Made by a program: the position numbers and the translations under genes. Shown here one piece after another: positions 12,966-25,340 of a stretch of DNA of 64,000 nt. Location: contig CM075853.1 in assembly GCA_037975125.1 (NCBI GenBank), positions 31,532,795-31,596,794 of the forward strand, written 5' to 3'. The DNA comes from Latrodectus hesperus. Lineage: Eukaryota; Arthropoda; Arachnida; Araneae; Theridiidae. Below the pieces are notes generated by a model, which was not told the DNA's origin, ran no database searches, and worked only from the letters and a program-made list of their open reading frames with translations. How positions within the stretch are numbered: position 1 is the first letter of the stretch; each line of letters opens with the position of its first letter.

Positions 12966-15900
12966 GAACTAAAAAGTTCATTAAATGCCAAAGGAGGAAA
13001 GTACAGACTGCAAAGTGGTATGTGTTTTAAAAAATTGATAACATAATTTCAAATACTAGAAATTGTTGAAAAAGGTAAAGGAATTTTAGATTCTATTCTG
13101 GCTTTTTTTTTAAGCAACTAAAGATGGATTTTATATTTCTATATTCCTTGAGTAGAGAGCTTGGAAATTTTCGGGGTTCATATCCCCTAGCGACATGTGA
13201 ATGCATTTCACTAACAATTAAAAATTTTTAAGAAAGAAAAATATGCAAAATATGCTCAAAAATGATTTGTATCAACTTTCAACAGTTAGTTCATTTACGT
13301 GGCGTAAAATTCTAAAAAATATAAATGGAAAATGTTTTATTTGCAATTGTTTTATAGGAGTCTTTTTAGCTTTTCACATTGAGCTTTTTCTTCCTAATTA
13401 AAGTTCATATCCTTGATTCTTTTAAGTTTTTTCTTTGGCTGGTTTTTTTATTACACAACAATGATTTCGAGTATTTTGGAATTTTTTTTATAAAGTAATA
13501 AAAAAGTTTTAAGTTGGTTTGCTACCTGATGCTTGCATGTGAAGACTAATTTGACAGACTAATGAACTTTATAATAATTTTTCAAACCTTTTCAGAATAG
13601 GAAACCAACTTATCAATTTGTGAACTAAGTACTAAACATTTTTCATTAATTAATATAGAAAGTAATAACTTTGGAAATTTATCGAAATCACAATTTTTTT
13701 AATGTATGAATATAGTTTTTTTATTGCATATTTCTTATAAAGAAAACTATTTTTGCATATGTTTTGAGTTGAAAATGGAATTATTTTATTAAGAGATAAT
13801 TCGAGGGATAATATATTAAAATCAAAAATGGTAAAATTATAAATCTATATAATTTTAAAATCACTATTTGCAATGAAGTTTTTAAAAATCACTTGTGATT
13901 TTATTTCAAAATATTTTTTTAATATAGTCAATCAAATGAGAGTAGAAAGATGATACTGAAAAACATTCATCATAATCCAGCTTTCTTTCTTTAAAAAGTG
14001 ATATCCAACCGTTATTGTCCTCGACCATGAAATTTTGATTATCTCCCCGGTCACATGATCTGAAGGTGATCGTTACGAACAATTGAGAATTAAAAAGAGC
14101 GCAACTGCGAATCATTTTTTCTTAAAGGAAGCATTGTAAAATGTTTTTATTCTCCTTTGAATAAGAGCATGCTCTAGTGTCCTATTTTATCTCCTTACAC
14201 TCAGATACTTGGGAGAACCGCTTCTTCGCACTCTTAACGATATGCAACCAGTTTTTTCTTCTTTTTTTCAACAGTCGCTTATGATAACAGAGAAAAAATG
14301 TATAATATTTATTAATGTTTGTAAATAATGCAACAAAATTAGCTTATATTTAATTTTATTATAATTTTTGATTATTTTATGAATAATTAACTAACTTTGA
14401 TTTCCTTTTAATTATTGATTTATTAAGTTGTTTCAAAAGCATTTTTTCTATTAGAATGTCCTATTAACCTATATCTAAATCTTATCATTCATACATCTTA
14501 GATTTACGTATTAATATTATAATTCCAGGTTTCTCAGTTTGCGGTCTGCAGATAACAAAAATTCGTTTGATATATGAGAAATATCACATGAGTTAAGACA
14601 TATGTTGATGCATTGATCAATAGCAATGACACTAAAACTCATAGAAATTACTAAAATTAAAGGAAGTTTAATTATAAAATCTGACCATAGTTGGGAAACA
14701 GGATTTGCATATACTGCATTTTTGCTTTCAGCCAACTGAATGGGTAGTTAGACTATTTCGAGGTTTACTCCTTTGCGACTTGTGAGTATGGACCTATTTT
14801 GTATGAAACATTCTCAATCGCAAAATGATATGGACAATAAAAATATCTTGAAAGAGTTTCTATAAATGCTTTTTCTTCTTTTTCAACAATTCTACAACTT
14901 GAATTGTTTTTCAGGCATTCAACTGCAACTTTATCCAATACACAAGAATAAACTTATATAAGTTAATAACTATATTAATGTCAAGTTAAGAAAAGTCTTT
15001 ATAGTAGTATTTAATAGCTGAAATACTGTTGGGTGTTAGCTTGCTGATCAATGAGTACTACGCTACTTCAAGATTATTCAAGTATGATTCATTTTGCAAT
15101 AAATTTGTCGTTAGCTGCTTGATATAATATATTTTATAAAATAAGATAATTAATGTGATTTATCAGAGCCTTATACTTATTTATTTAAATATAAATTTGT
15201 AAGTATTACATAAGAGTAAATTAGATAATAATGCTTCAAAATGTTATATTTATTTACATGGCATCATTTGCTATTCTCTTGTATTTTTACACGTTAACAC
15301 TCAAAACTTTTCTCAAGCATTATTGGTCACAAAAACTTTCCAAAATCAAATAGATTGATGAAACAAGAAAACTATTGATTTTGTTTCTTAGCTCATCATA
15401 AGGGATCAACTGTTACTAAATAAAAATATGTTTAATTGTCTATAAGCATTAAATAAATCATCTAAAAATAATAAAAGCATAGTTACATCGATTAAATAGT
15501 CTTTCTAAAAAGTTTAAAAATATTTGGAAAGATGAAAATATAAAAATATTCTATTCATGCATAAAATATGATTTGCAATTTAGTCAAAAAGGAAAAAGCA
15601 TTATCCATTGAAAAATATTCATACATCATTTAGTAAATCCTTTTACACATTTCTTAAAGGCTATTACTACATAATTTTAAAAGAAAACCAAAATGCAAGA
15701 TTTAGAAAATTTTTCTTTTAAAGACATTCAAATATTCATGATTTAAACACACACATATAAATATGCGCTATTCAGGTAAAAAAAAATTTCGAGGAAAAGA
15801 AAGCATGGCGACATTTTTTAGAATCTCAATGTATTTCAAAGAGCCCCATTTAAATGTTTTTGACAGCAGCCAATTTTTCAAATAATATCGCAACTATTCT

Positions 15901-17354
15901 TTTAGTTATTAGTTAAAAATAGCGTAATTGATCCAAATATGCTTGTTAAAATGAGCGGTGTCAAGTTTTTCTTAGGTAGAGCTCACAAGAAATAAAGGAG
16001 TTACTCAGCAGATGAAAATTGAATTAATGAGCACGGAATTTTGAGTATGAAATACAACAGATAAGCATGTAGATTTTTTGATAGAAACGTATCTATTTAT
16101 TTATTTCAATAATAAATATAAATATTTTTAAACGAATGTGAGTTAAAATATTTATAAATAGAATTAAATTTTTAAAATATAAATTACAAATAAATAAATT
16201 TTAAAGTAAACTGTTAATTTATTTGTAAATACAAATTAGGTAAAACAAAATTTTAACATAAAAAGTGCAAATAATAAAAAAATGATAAGCTAAATACTAA
16301 TTATTACGAATTTAATTGATATTAAATTCTTATGTATATCTATATAAATTTAATTAATATTAAATTCTTATAATATATAAACAAACAGAAACTGAGATGC
16401 TTTTTAATTTTTCATTCTTTAATTTATGTTAAAAGTAAAGTTAAAAAAAAACTATTTATAAGTAAATACACAAATTTCTGCTTAGTAACTTATAAATATG
16501 TTTATAATATATCACTTCTCTTTTTTTATTTTGTCTTTAAATTCGAATCTCTCATATTTAATATTTTTATACCATGAATGTAAATGAAAAGACTTCAACA
16601 TATTTTTTTAATAATAGTAACTTAAAAATTTACTATTACTCTATTCGGACTTGTATTATTACTTTCAATTTATCTATCAATCCTTAATTATTTGAAAACA
16701 TTATATTATACCAGTTTACAAAATTTTGCTTAGAATTTACATCGATATAGTATAATAATCGTTAACTTCAAAATTATACGATCCAGATTTGATCTTAGAC
16801 ACTAATAAGAGGTCGGAAATTAATCGTCTCTTGTGATCATTATTTCATGTATGCCTGTTTATCGAAGTGGTCGAGTTTGGATTTTCGTTCTTTGGAAATG
16901 TAAGCTGCTGGATGCCTTAGACTAGCTAAGCTTTTTCTTACATGATTTTCATTGGTTGAAGAGGAATGACTACATGATTTGAATATGCGTGAGAGTTAAT
17001 CTTTTAATAACAATCTAATTATTTGGATATCCAAATTTATAATTTAGATTTATTTTGAAAGAATTGCTTGGTTTTAATAATATATTTTTGACTACCTAAT
17101 TTTAGTTGTGCCTTTCTTTGTTATTCAATAAATAACTGTACAAAACTTTAAAAGTATTCTTGACTTTTTAAGAAAACAAACAATTTTTCAAATTACTTAT
17201 TATTTCTTTTTGTGTGTGTAGTTTAAAAATAAATAATCATTGAATATTTTGAACCCTCCTACTGGAAGGAATTATCGCACATTTTAAGTGTGTTCATGTG
17301 TTATTTCGTGATAAGAACAATTTTAAAAATTTTGTCTTATCTGCAAACCTACAA
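12966..17354. other. AT-rich intron sequence, nothing recognised
   Basis: Minus-strand open frames at 13906-14115 and 14517-14735 show no recognisable domain. The first lies in a slightly GC-richer patch (13950-14110) and could be a small relic. Confidence 0.6.
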
Positions 17355-17634
17355 GCCCGGTGGCTTAGTGGTAGCGTTTCACGCTCGCATGACACAGGTC
17401 TGAGGTTCAATCCTCGGGCTGGACAAGGTTAACTCAGTCTTTCATCCCTTCAGTGGGTCGATTAACTGAGTACCAAGCATGCTTGGGAACTTAACACTGG
17501 GAGTCTTACGTTAGGCTGACCACCTAACTGGGACATATGGTTCGTACCCCAGGGCCCTAGGTCATGAAAACAGTTATGGGCACTGTAGGCCTTGGCCCAC
17601 AATGGGCTGTCGTGCCATGGAGTTTAGTTTAGTT
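17355..17634 (+). mobile_element. tRNA-derived SINE, family B, copy 1
   Basis: The head is tRNA-like, with an A box (GTGGCTTAGTGGTAGCG) and a B box (AGGTTCAATCCTCGG), starting GCCCGG. The body contains CTTTCATCCCTTCAGTGGG and a 3' part with GGGCACTGTAGGCCTTGGC, ending in TTTAGTTTAGTTT. The flanks tgcaaacctac and tgtaaacctgc agree at 9 of 11 positions and may be a diverged target duplication. It is not a functional tRNA gene, because the acceptor-stem halves do not pair. Confidence 0.88.
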
Positions 17635-17645
17635 TGTAAACCTGC

Positions 17646-19545
17646 AGTTGCACATTTTATAAGTATTATATCATCAATAGTATAGGACCTATTTACAACA
17701 AAAATCTAGTATTTATGTATATAAATAAATGAACAGATATTTATAAAAAAAAAGCTTATGTAATTCAAAATATTTGCAAGATCGAGGTGATCTTAAATTC
17801 AAAAGAAATGTTTTTACGAGGGTTATTTTGGAAGAGGTACAGATCTAACTTTTAACTGAAAAGTTTTCACCATAAAGTTTTTGATTAAACAAAATAATGA
17901 GTTTATGTGATATATGTATAAGCTTTTAGTTTATTGTAATGTAAATAAATATAAGGCTTATTATTGATCTTGTGTTGAACATATCTCTATTTGCTCTACA
18001 AGCACTCCTACATAGAATATAGGTACACTAACTACAATATAGTATTCTTACTTATAAGCACAAACAGAATAGTACAGTATGTCCATATAGAATGCTTAGT
18101 TATAAATTGCACAAGAACTATATTCTCCTCATAAATACATATGATTATATATTATCTTCTACTTTTTTTACAAAATAACTGTATTTAAAATTAAATGAAA
18201 ATTGGAAACATGAATATTCAATTGATTTTAAATTTTTTTAAACTATTATAAATTTCTTTAATCGTTAAACAAAAAATTACAAATTTTCAAAAAACTCAAG
18301 ATTCAAAAATCTTAATAATTGCTAAAAATTACATAAGAAGATTTCGTTAAAAAAAGATACGACGAATTGAATCTTAAAGATTAAAAAATTCAAAATATTT
18401 TATAAATTAGAAGAAATTATTCATAAGATTATTCTACATGAACATAAATTTAAGTCTATACTTATTGACACAGAAAAATGTAGAGACACATAACATGGCT
18501 TCTTAAGTTACAAATGTTCAACATTTTATTTTTTATAGCATAAGCAAAATCTGTTTTTATTATAAGAGATTAATTAGCAATTATTTTGCAGAAGTATAAG
18601 AGGATTTTTATATAACTTCACGAGGGAAGATTCTTTTTTATAAGGTACGTAAAAACCATAATAATTAAATATCGCAGTGCACGATGTCTAATCAATTCAA
18701 AGGCTTTTGATTATTACAATGGAAAATTAGCATTGTAAAATTTAATTACAATTTAGATGTTTGTCGAGTTAAAAAAAATCAAGCAAACTTATATTTAAAA
18801 TATTGTAACTGAAGAAAATAAAACTTTAATTTTTTGAATATATTTATGAACAAATCATAAGCATGTATAACAATAAAATACACTTTTATTAAACAATTTA
18901 ATTCAAAATTTTATTCAAAAGTATTTACAAAGCAATTTAATTCAAAACAATGTAAATATAACTGTTATCTTTATTCTTAAAAAAGAAATCGATACAATTA
19001 TTTTATCACAACTCTAAACACATACGAAAAATACTTATTTTAAAACAATAATAAATCCTCAGAAATCGCGAACGGGAAGAACTTTTTACAGTAATTGGCT
19101 TCCAAGGCTTGCCATCCCTAATTTTACCTACCCGTTTTTCGGAAATAACTGAGTAAGTCGATTTAAATTATGTTATTTTGTGTTAGAGAAAAAGTATATA
19201 CTAGATAGCTAGAGGCATTATTTATAAGTTTCAAATTATGATATGTATTTTTCATACGAATTTAATTCATAATGATTTCAATAGGTTTTCAATGGTCAAG
19301 TATTAGTTAAAGTTAAAATACAGAAAATTAATACAAAAAAATATTATCAATGATAATCTTGTTTACTGTAAGTAAACAATATTTTAAGAATGAAAGAATT
19401 ACAAGTAAAAAACTTGATTTTGACAATAAAACACGCATTTTAAGTAGAAAAATGTAAAAATGTATGCGTGGTGTTTCTTGCTATATAATTCATTTTAATA
19501 TTACTTCGTTTATTTCAGAATAAAAGCAAAATAACGATTATTGAT

Positions 19546-19548
<3 letters not shown>
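17646..19548. other. AT-rich intron sequence, nothing recognised
   Basis: There is no coding pattern and no repeat shared with other parts of the window. Confidence 0.65.
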
Positions 19549-19622
<74 letters not shown>

Positions 19623-19788
19623 AAGGATTATGTGATTATTTTTATTACATTACTTTCTCACTTATTTTATACATTTTCATTGTCTTATACCTAAGTTTGT
19701 TAGAATAAGATATTTCCAACTAATCTATAAAAAATTACCATTATGTGTTAAGACTGTTAAATTAGTCAAAAAAGGAGCTTTTTTAATA

Positions 19789-19862
<74 letters not shown>
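19549..19862. repeat. Two (TA)n arrays (19549-19619 and 19794-19862)
   Basis: Two arrays of about 35 TA units each are separated by about 175 bp of unremarkable AT-rich DNA. Confidence 0.96.
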
Positions 19863-19865
<3 letters not shown>

Positions 19866-20039
19866 CAATTAAATGAAAATTTAATCATTTATTTAACTAT
19901 GCACGTGTTTGAGAATGCATTATCATCTTCGTACGAACATTAAGACATCAGAATAATCATTTTTAAAATAATTAAATCAAATTTCTCAAAATAATTTTAA
20001 ATTTATTACTTAAAGTCTAATTTTTCATATTGCGCTTCA

Positions 20040-20530
20040 TCTCATAGCTTAGGGTATTAAACATGAAATGGAATCCCTCATGTCGATTCCCATTAGTTCC
20101 AAACAATGCACAAAAAAGTAACTTGGGACTCTTTACATCTTCATTAATTTGCGACAAGATGAACTGCAGATGCGTGAAACAAGAGTTCCTGTTGTTTCGA
20201 TTGAGTGGTACTTTGACAGCTAAGAAGAAGATTGACCTGACCGGCCACTTTCAAGACTAAGCAGAACTCACCACTCAACGTTCGACGCGAGCCATGTTCT
20301 TGAAGGAAAACGCCACCGTTCTCTTCATTCCATTCCATCCGTCGAAAGTAGTCTTGAAAGTTGAACGAACAATTTCCCTTTGTTAACCCAAATACGACAG
20401 GGATAAATGCCGTGGATTTGATATTTTGAGTACTTCGACTTTGTGAGCACGTGACTTCAAGGTTTGGTCACGTGCCGAAAAATGTCGCCCATCGACAACC
20501 ACAACCTTGATTGTCGATGGGCGACATTCT
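20040..20530. other. GC-richer island with nested inverted repeats, function unknown
   Basis: About 490 bp has much higher GC than its surroundings and holds three inverted-repeat pairs, including the 18-bp hairpin and the E-box pair. Open frames of 64-65 codons on either strand show no family I recognise. It could be an intronic enhancer, a structured RNA or the core of an old mobile element. Confidence 0.4.
20481..20528. repeat. Perfect 18-bp hairpin with 12-base loop
   Basis: AATGTCGCCCATCGACAA (20481-20498) and its exact reverse complement (20511-20528) form a GC-rich stem, unlike the AT palindromes elsewhere. It lies immediately after a 9-bp inverted pair of GCACGTGAC / GTCACGTGC (about 20447-20475), each arm holding a CACGTG E-box. 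The 13-bp pair ACTTTCAAGACTA (20247-20259, and inverted 20349-20361) adds a further stem. Confidence 0.92.
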
Positions 20531-22613
20531 CATTCATAATTCATACACAGTAGTAAGTCCGTAATGAAAGATAAATACTTTGTGCATATTTGCGCCAATT
20601 CCGGCTCTTTGTCGCCAACTAATAAAAAGGAACATAAATGCATCATATATTCTAGTTGAAGAAATGTATACAAATTTAAAATATATGTTTGTTGCACGCA
20701 TATTCCAGATTCGAATTGAATTAAAAAGATTATAATAAAGTAAGTTTTCTTTAACAACACGTTATGAATGACTTAGAAAGAATTAATTAAATAAAAATTT
20801 AGTTGACCATAAATTCATTTTCAAAAAGAAAATTTATTAAATTTTAAATAAAATAATTATTAAATAATAGGAAAAACTCAAATGCACATAAGAAAAACAT
20901 TTTTTATTTAGTAAATGTATGAATTATTTTGAATTCTAATTTTACATGAGTGCCTTTAATTTCTACAAATTATATAATTTTAATTAAAAAATTAATTATA
21001 AAATAATCATATGCGCGAAAAAAGGATAGCACATTATGTAAATCTTGATATAATTAAGAAAATCAATAACAAATTCTTTGCTTGGATAGCTATGAAAATA
21101 AAATGTTTTGTCTTCTTAGGTTAGAAAAATTTAGTTTTAAAGGAAAAATAAAAATTGGGGAAAAACAGCTTTCAAAATCAGAAGGTGCTCCATTGTTAAA
21201 GAATAATTTCATGCAATCAAAATTTTCAATAGCTCACACATTCAGCCAATTTCACGGTTCTTGGCTTGTTTTTGTGTGAGTATTTAAAAGAAAGTACCTT
21301 TACAGTCGCAGTAAAACCAAAAGCTTTCATCAGCTCAAAGAAAATGTAGCTTTCATTACATTCTAGATACTGCATTGCTATTTAAAATGCAAAATCTAAT
21401 CCAAGGATTTTACATTTCAATAAAAACGAAAATATTATATTAAACAATTAGATAAACTTATCGTATATTATTTGATGAGTAACAACAATAAATTATTAAA
21501 AACATAAAGTACATGATTAACTAAACATTTTCGAAAAATTCAAATTAGATTATTGTTTTAAATTTTATTATAGTTTTCGCGGGTAATCCAGAAATTCAAT
21601 TGTGGTTTTAATAGGCCTAGAACATATTATATTTAAAATTATGTATATTTTATATATAAAAAATATTATATTATAGTATATATTTAAAAGTCTCTTGTCA
21701 ATTATTTTTAAAAATTGTTTTTTATTTGAAAAATTATAAATTGAAGTAAAAAAACTTCAAAACTACAAGGGCTTATATCTTTTTTTAATAATGATTTGGA
21801 CTTTTTTTTCTTTTTATAGTTGGCAGCATAACGGCTTAAGCTCTCTGTGTTCAAGACTTTTTAATAAATACCATGGGCGCTCCGTGGCTGAGTGGTCTAA
21901 AGCATCACCGCTAGACGCTTGAGAGCGTAGGAGTGTGGGTTCGATTCCCACCATGGCCCTGGGTGTTTTCTTCGTTATCTTCTGTGGTTGTACATCTGTC
22001 ATTGTGCTATTCGTCTTATTATCGACGAAGACTTACAAGCGGATCTCAAGAATCAAGCATACAAGTCTGAATATATGTAATGTAATAAATAAATAAATAC
22101 CACGAAAATTACCGATTTTTCACAAATTTTTTGCCTTATTTATGTATCATAAGGAAGAAAATTCGGAAAATTCCCTATCAGCAATTTTGTCAGAATACAA
22201 CATGCATTTGCCACTTTTCAACGTGGCGGGTATCGACTCTGCATCTTTCGATCTTACAGAATTATTCTGCCATTTGTCCATGGTGAATCTCTTTTGTTCC
22301 TTATGCTGAAATTTATGTCTTAATATTGTCTATAGAAAAACATTCTCGAATAAATGTTATAGTTCTCGGGATAAATTATTAAGGCGAAATAATTGTTATT
22401 CAAAATGCAAAGCTTTCATTTTAAAATATAAAATCTTTCCTCATATCTATGATTTTAAATATCGTGTAGAATTTATTTCAGCATCTTAAAGAAAATCTTC
22501 CAGTCCTATAAGATTTTATCTCCCTAAAAGTGATTTTCTTTTGTAACAAATAGACATAACAAATAATGTAAGGGATTAAAATAACGTTAGAAAATTCTCC
22601 TAAAATTTTAATC
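20531..22613. other. AT-rich intron sequence around the family C SINE
   Basis: Besides the SINE at 21874-22091 only AT-rich non-coding DNA is seen up to the TA site of the Tc1 element. Confidence 0.6.
21874..22091 (+). mobile_element. tRNA-derived SINE, family C, with 11-bp target duplication
   Basis: The tRNA-Ser/Leu-like head has an A box (GTGGCTGAGTGGTCTAAAGC), a long variable arm and a perfect B box (GGGTTCGATTCCC). It is followed by about 130 bp of unrelated body ending in an (AAAT)n tail. AATAAATACCA is repeated exactly at 21863-21873 and 22092-22102. The acceptor arms are not complementary, so it is not a working tRNA gene. Of all the SINEs here it looks the youngest. Confidence 0.88.
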
Positions 22614-22750
22614 TACACTATTGGCCATTAAAATTGCTACACCAAGAAGGAATGCAAATAACAGAACGATATTTATTGGACACATACATTATAGTTGAAA
22701 GAACAAGTGATTAAATTTACAGGAAATTAGGATGTATAGATCTTGAGAAA

Positions 22751-23791
22751 TCAGTACCCAGAGCAGCCACCTCTGGCTGCAATAACAGCATTTATCCGCC
22801 TAGGCATGGAATCAAACAGAGATTGTATGGCATGTACGGGGATCTCAATCCATGCAGTTCCAACACTATGCCACAGTTCATCGACAGTAGTGGATGGTGA
22901 GTGATGGCGTGCCAATCGCTCGGCAACCATTGACCACACGTTCTCAAAAGGTGACAGATCGGGAGAACGTGCTGGCCAGGGTAACAGTCGAACCTGTTCT
23001 GTATCAAGGACGTTCAGAACAGTACGGGCAACATGCGGTCGTGCATTATGCCTGTTGAAACAAAGCATTAGGGAGGCCTCGAAGATAGGGCAGAGCCACG
23101 GGCCTTAACACATCGGAAATGTAAAGGTTGATGTTCAAAGTGCCAGTAATGTGAACAAGAGGTGATCGAGACGTGTATCCAATGGCACCCCATATCATCA
23201 CTCCAGCAGATGGGCCAGTATGGCGATGTCCAATGCAAGCTGGCAATGCGCGTTCTCCACGATGCCTCCAAACACGGATGCGGCCATCATGGTCCTGTAT
23301 ACAGAACCGAGATTCATCTGTAAAGATGACATGTTGCCATTCCCGCGTCCAGGTTCGTCGCTGATCACACTATTGAAGGCCCTCCTGTCTGTGATGCAGC
23401 GTCAATGGTAGCCGAAGCCATGGTCGCCGTGCAAACAATCCATGCTGCTGCAAACGTCGTCGAACTGTTTGAGCAGAAACTCGTTGCCTTGCATATGACT
23501 CCATTTCTCGACTCAGGGTTCGTGACGTGGCTGCACGATCCCTTGTGACCACGCGGATAAGATGTCTGTCTTCTCTGTTGTTAGTGATGGGGGTCACTGA
23601 GATCCTGCATGACGTTCCGTATGATTGTCCTGAACCCATCGATTCCATATTCTGCTAACAGTCATGGGGTGTCGACCGACGCGAGCAGCAATATTGCGGT
23701 ACGATAAACCACAATCCCGGTAGGCAATAATCCTTCCTCGATCAAAGTCAGACACGTGCTGATAGGCATTTCTTCTTTTTACACGAGGCAT
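22751..23791 (-). pseudogene. Tc1-like transposase, DD34E, broken by two frameshifts and a stop
   Basis: The product would be a DDE transposase for cut-and-paste movement. Translation from 23791 begins MPRVKRRNAYQHVSDFDRGR and continues with a helix-turn-helix DNA-binding region (GLSYRNIAARVGRHPMTVSR). The frame shifts near 23590, and the family sequence goes on in another frame (TNNREDRHLIRVVTRDRAA) up to a TAG at 23370-23372, where a Trp is expected after LHHRQEGLQ. Beyond the stop the catalytic FTDESRF, GVMIWGAIGY and PLVHITGTL are readable. A one-base insertion near 23050 disrupts the second catalytic Asp (the QQDNARPH-type motif reads RHNARPH). The C-terminal part, with SPDLSPFENVW carrying the catalytic Glu, is open to the stop at 22751. 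Codon usage and GC are clearly higher than the surrounding intron. It is inactive, but the damage is slight, so the insertion is fairly young. Confidence 0.93.
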
Positions 23792-23884
23792 TACAACAAC
23801 TGTCTTTGCCGAAAACAACGTTGAAACGGAAATTGAGTATGAGAAAACTGCTGTCAAGTCTCTGGTTTTATACACATTGTAGAT

Positions 23885-23916
23885 GATGTCGCTACTGTAT
23901 GATGTCGCTACTGTAT
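23885..23916. repeat. 16-bp perfect tandem duplication in the Tc1 5' region
   Basis: GATGTCGCTACTGTAT occurs twice with no gap, just upstream of the TATAAAA box of the Tc1 element (minus-strand sense). Confidence 0.9.
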
Positions 23917-24324
23917 ACCTGCTTTGTATGAATGCGTTGAAAATCTAATCAGTTGCATATCACAGCAAATTCTACCTGTCATGCAAATTTCACGTGTGTG
24001 GTGTGCCGCTTTCCTGGTTTAGCAATTTTAATGGGCAGTAGTGTACAATTTCTCGTTAAGTCATTACTATGCAGCAATATTTTGATTAGTGTCAACAGAT
24101 ATTATTGGGCTGAAAAGTTTTTCAATATGGATTTACTTTTCTTCGTGTAAGAGATTTTCATTCATTTTCATTAAGTTTTTTTTATTAAAAGGACAGCGTC
24201 AAATTTATCTAATATATAAAATAGACATTATCACTATTGAATATTTACAGCTCTATAATGAACAAGTCGATGCAAAGTTTTCTCCAAGCACAAACTGATC
24301 ATACACTCTTTATTCATCCAAGTA

Positions 24325-24440
24325 TTTGGGAGTATTCTGCTTGGTCTTTGCTTCTAAACCACGAAGACTCCACTCGGCAGCTTCTGTCTGATTGGTAAAC
24401 CCCAACTCAGAACAGGGAAGCATGCTGGTGCAACAACAGC
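24325..24440 (+). mobile_element. SINE family D, 3' fragment
   Basis: About 115 bp matches the 3' end of 27551-27842 in the same orientation, with CACGAAGACTCCACTCGGC, CCCAACTCAGAACAGGGAAG and the shared end CATGCTGGTGCAACAACAGC. The 5' part is missing, as with 5'-truncated SINE insertions. Confidence 0.8.
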
Positions 24441-25118
24441 TTTTATTTAAAATATAAAAACTTAGTATGTCAAAACTAAACTCAAATTAGTGCGTGGAGA
24501 TAATTATGATAGTACGTAGCGCCAAGCAAATTCCATGATTTAAAGTCTAAGCAGAATATGTTTCGTTTTTTTACCAATTTATTTGACAATTAACCTGGCG
24601 CTGAAAATTTTGTGATACATTTAGATACTCAATTTGTCTACAATATTTTTTTGAAATTGCAATATATACTTTAATAATGTACGTTGAACATTTTCCATTC
24701 AATACAAAGTGTTACGAAACTTAATGACCTAAGAAAAAAAAGTTGAAATTAAGTGAAGACATATTCGAAGAAGTATAGAATATTAAGTCCGAATTTGGAT
24801 ATTCTGGTAGAAAAGATCGTAACACTCATATCCGTTGTGTATCAGCATGATGTCTAATCCTAGAATAACCACTGTTCTGTGATGGTCAATTCACGTAAAA
24901 ATCTTCGCAAAAGTTTATTGTCATTCATTTAACATGAAATGTGTTTCATACAATATGAAAACTGTTGGTGCTTCCATTTGGCTAATTTAATCAGCATAAA
25001 AAAGGTAGGCACAAAAAAGTTATCAAATAATATAATGCGCTATCATTTATATATAATTCAATCGTCTTTTCTGAATTATGTATATATATATATTCTAATA
25101 ATCTATTCTTATTATCTT

Positions 25119-25340
<222 letters not shown>

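Larger units (their letters stand above)
22616..24043 (-). mobile_element. Tc1-family DNA transposon with TA target duplication
   Basis: The ends are inverted repeats of about 28-30 bp, sharing CCATTAAAATTGCT near their starts (CACTATTGGCC… at the left, CACTACTGCCC… at the right on the minus strand). Both are flanked by TA (22614-22615 and 24044-24045), as expected for Tc1/mariner. The length of 1428 bp is typical for the family. A TATAAAA box upstream of the transposase start (about 23866-23872, minus strand) and a 16-bp perfect tandem duplication (23885-23900, 23901-23916) lie in the element's 5' region. Confidence 0.95.

Noticed and set aside
21874..21960. A functional tRNA gene (also considered at 17355 and 44290-44360)
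   Set aside because: A and B boxes are good, but the acceptor-stem halves do not pair and each head continues into a shared SINE body.
22792..23411. Several overlapping open frames on both strands within the Tc1 element
   Set aside because: They are other-frame shadows of the transposase; only the family-matching frames were used.
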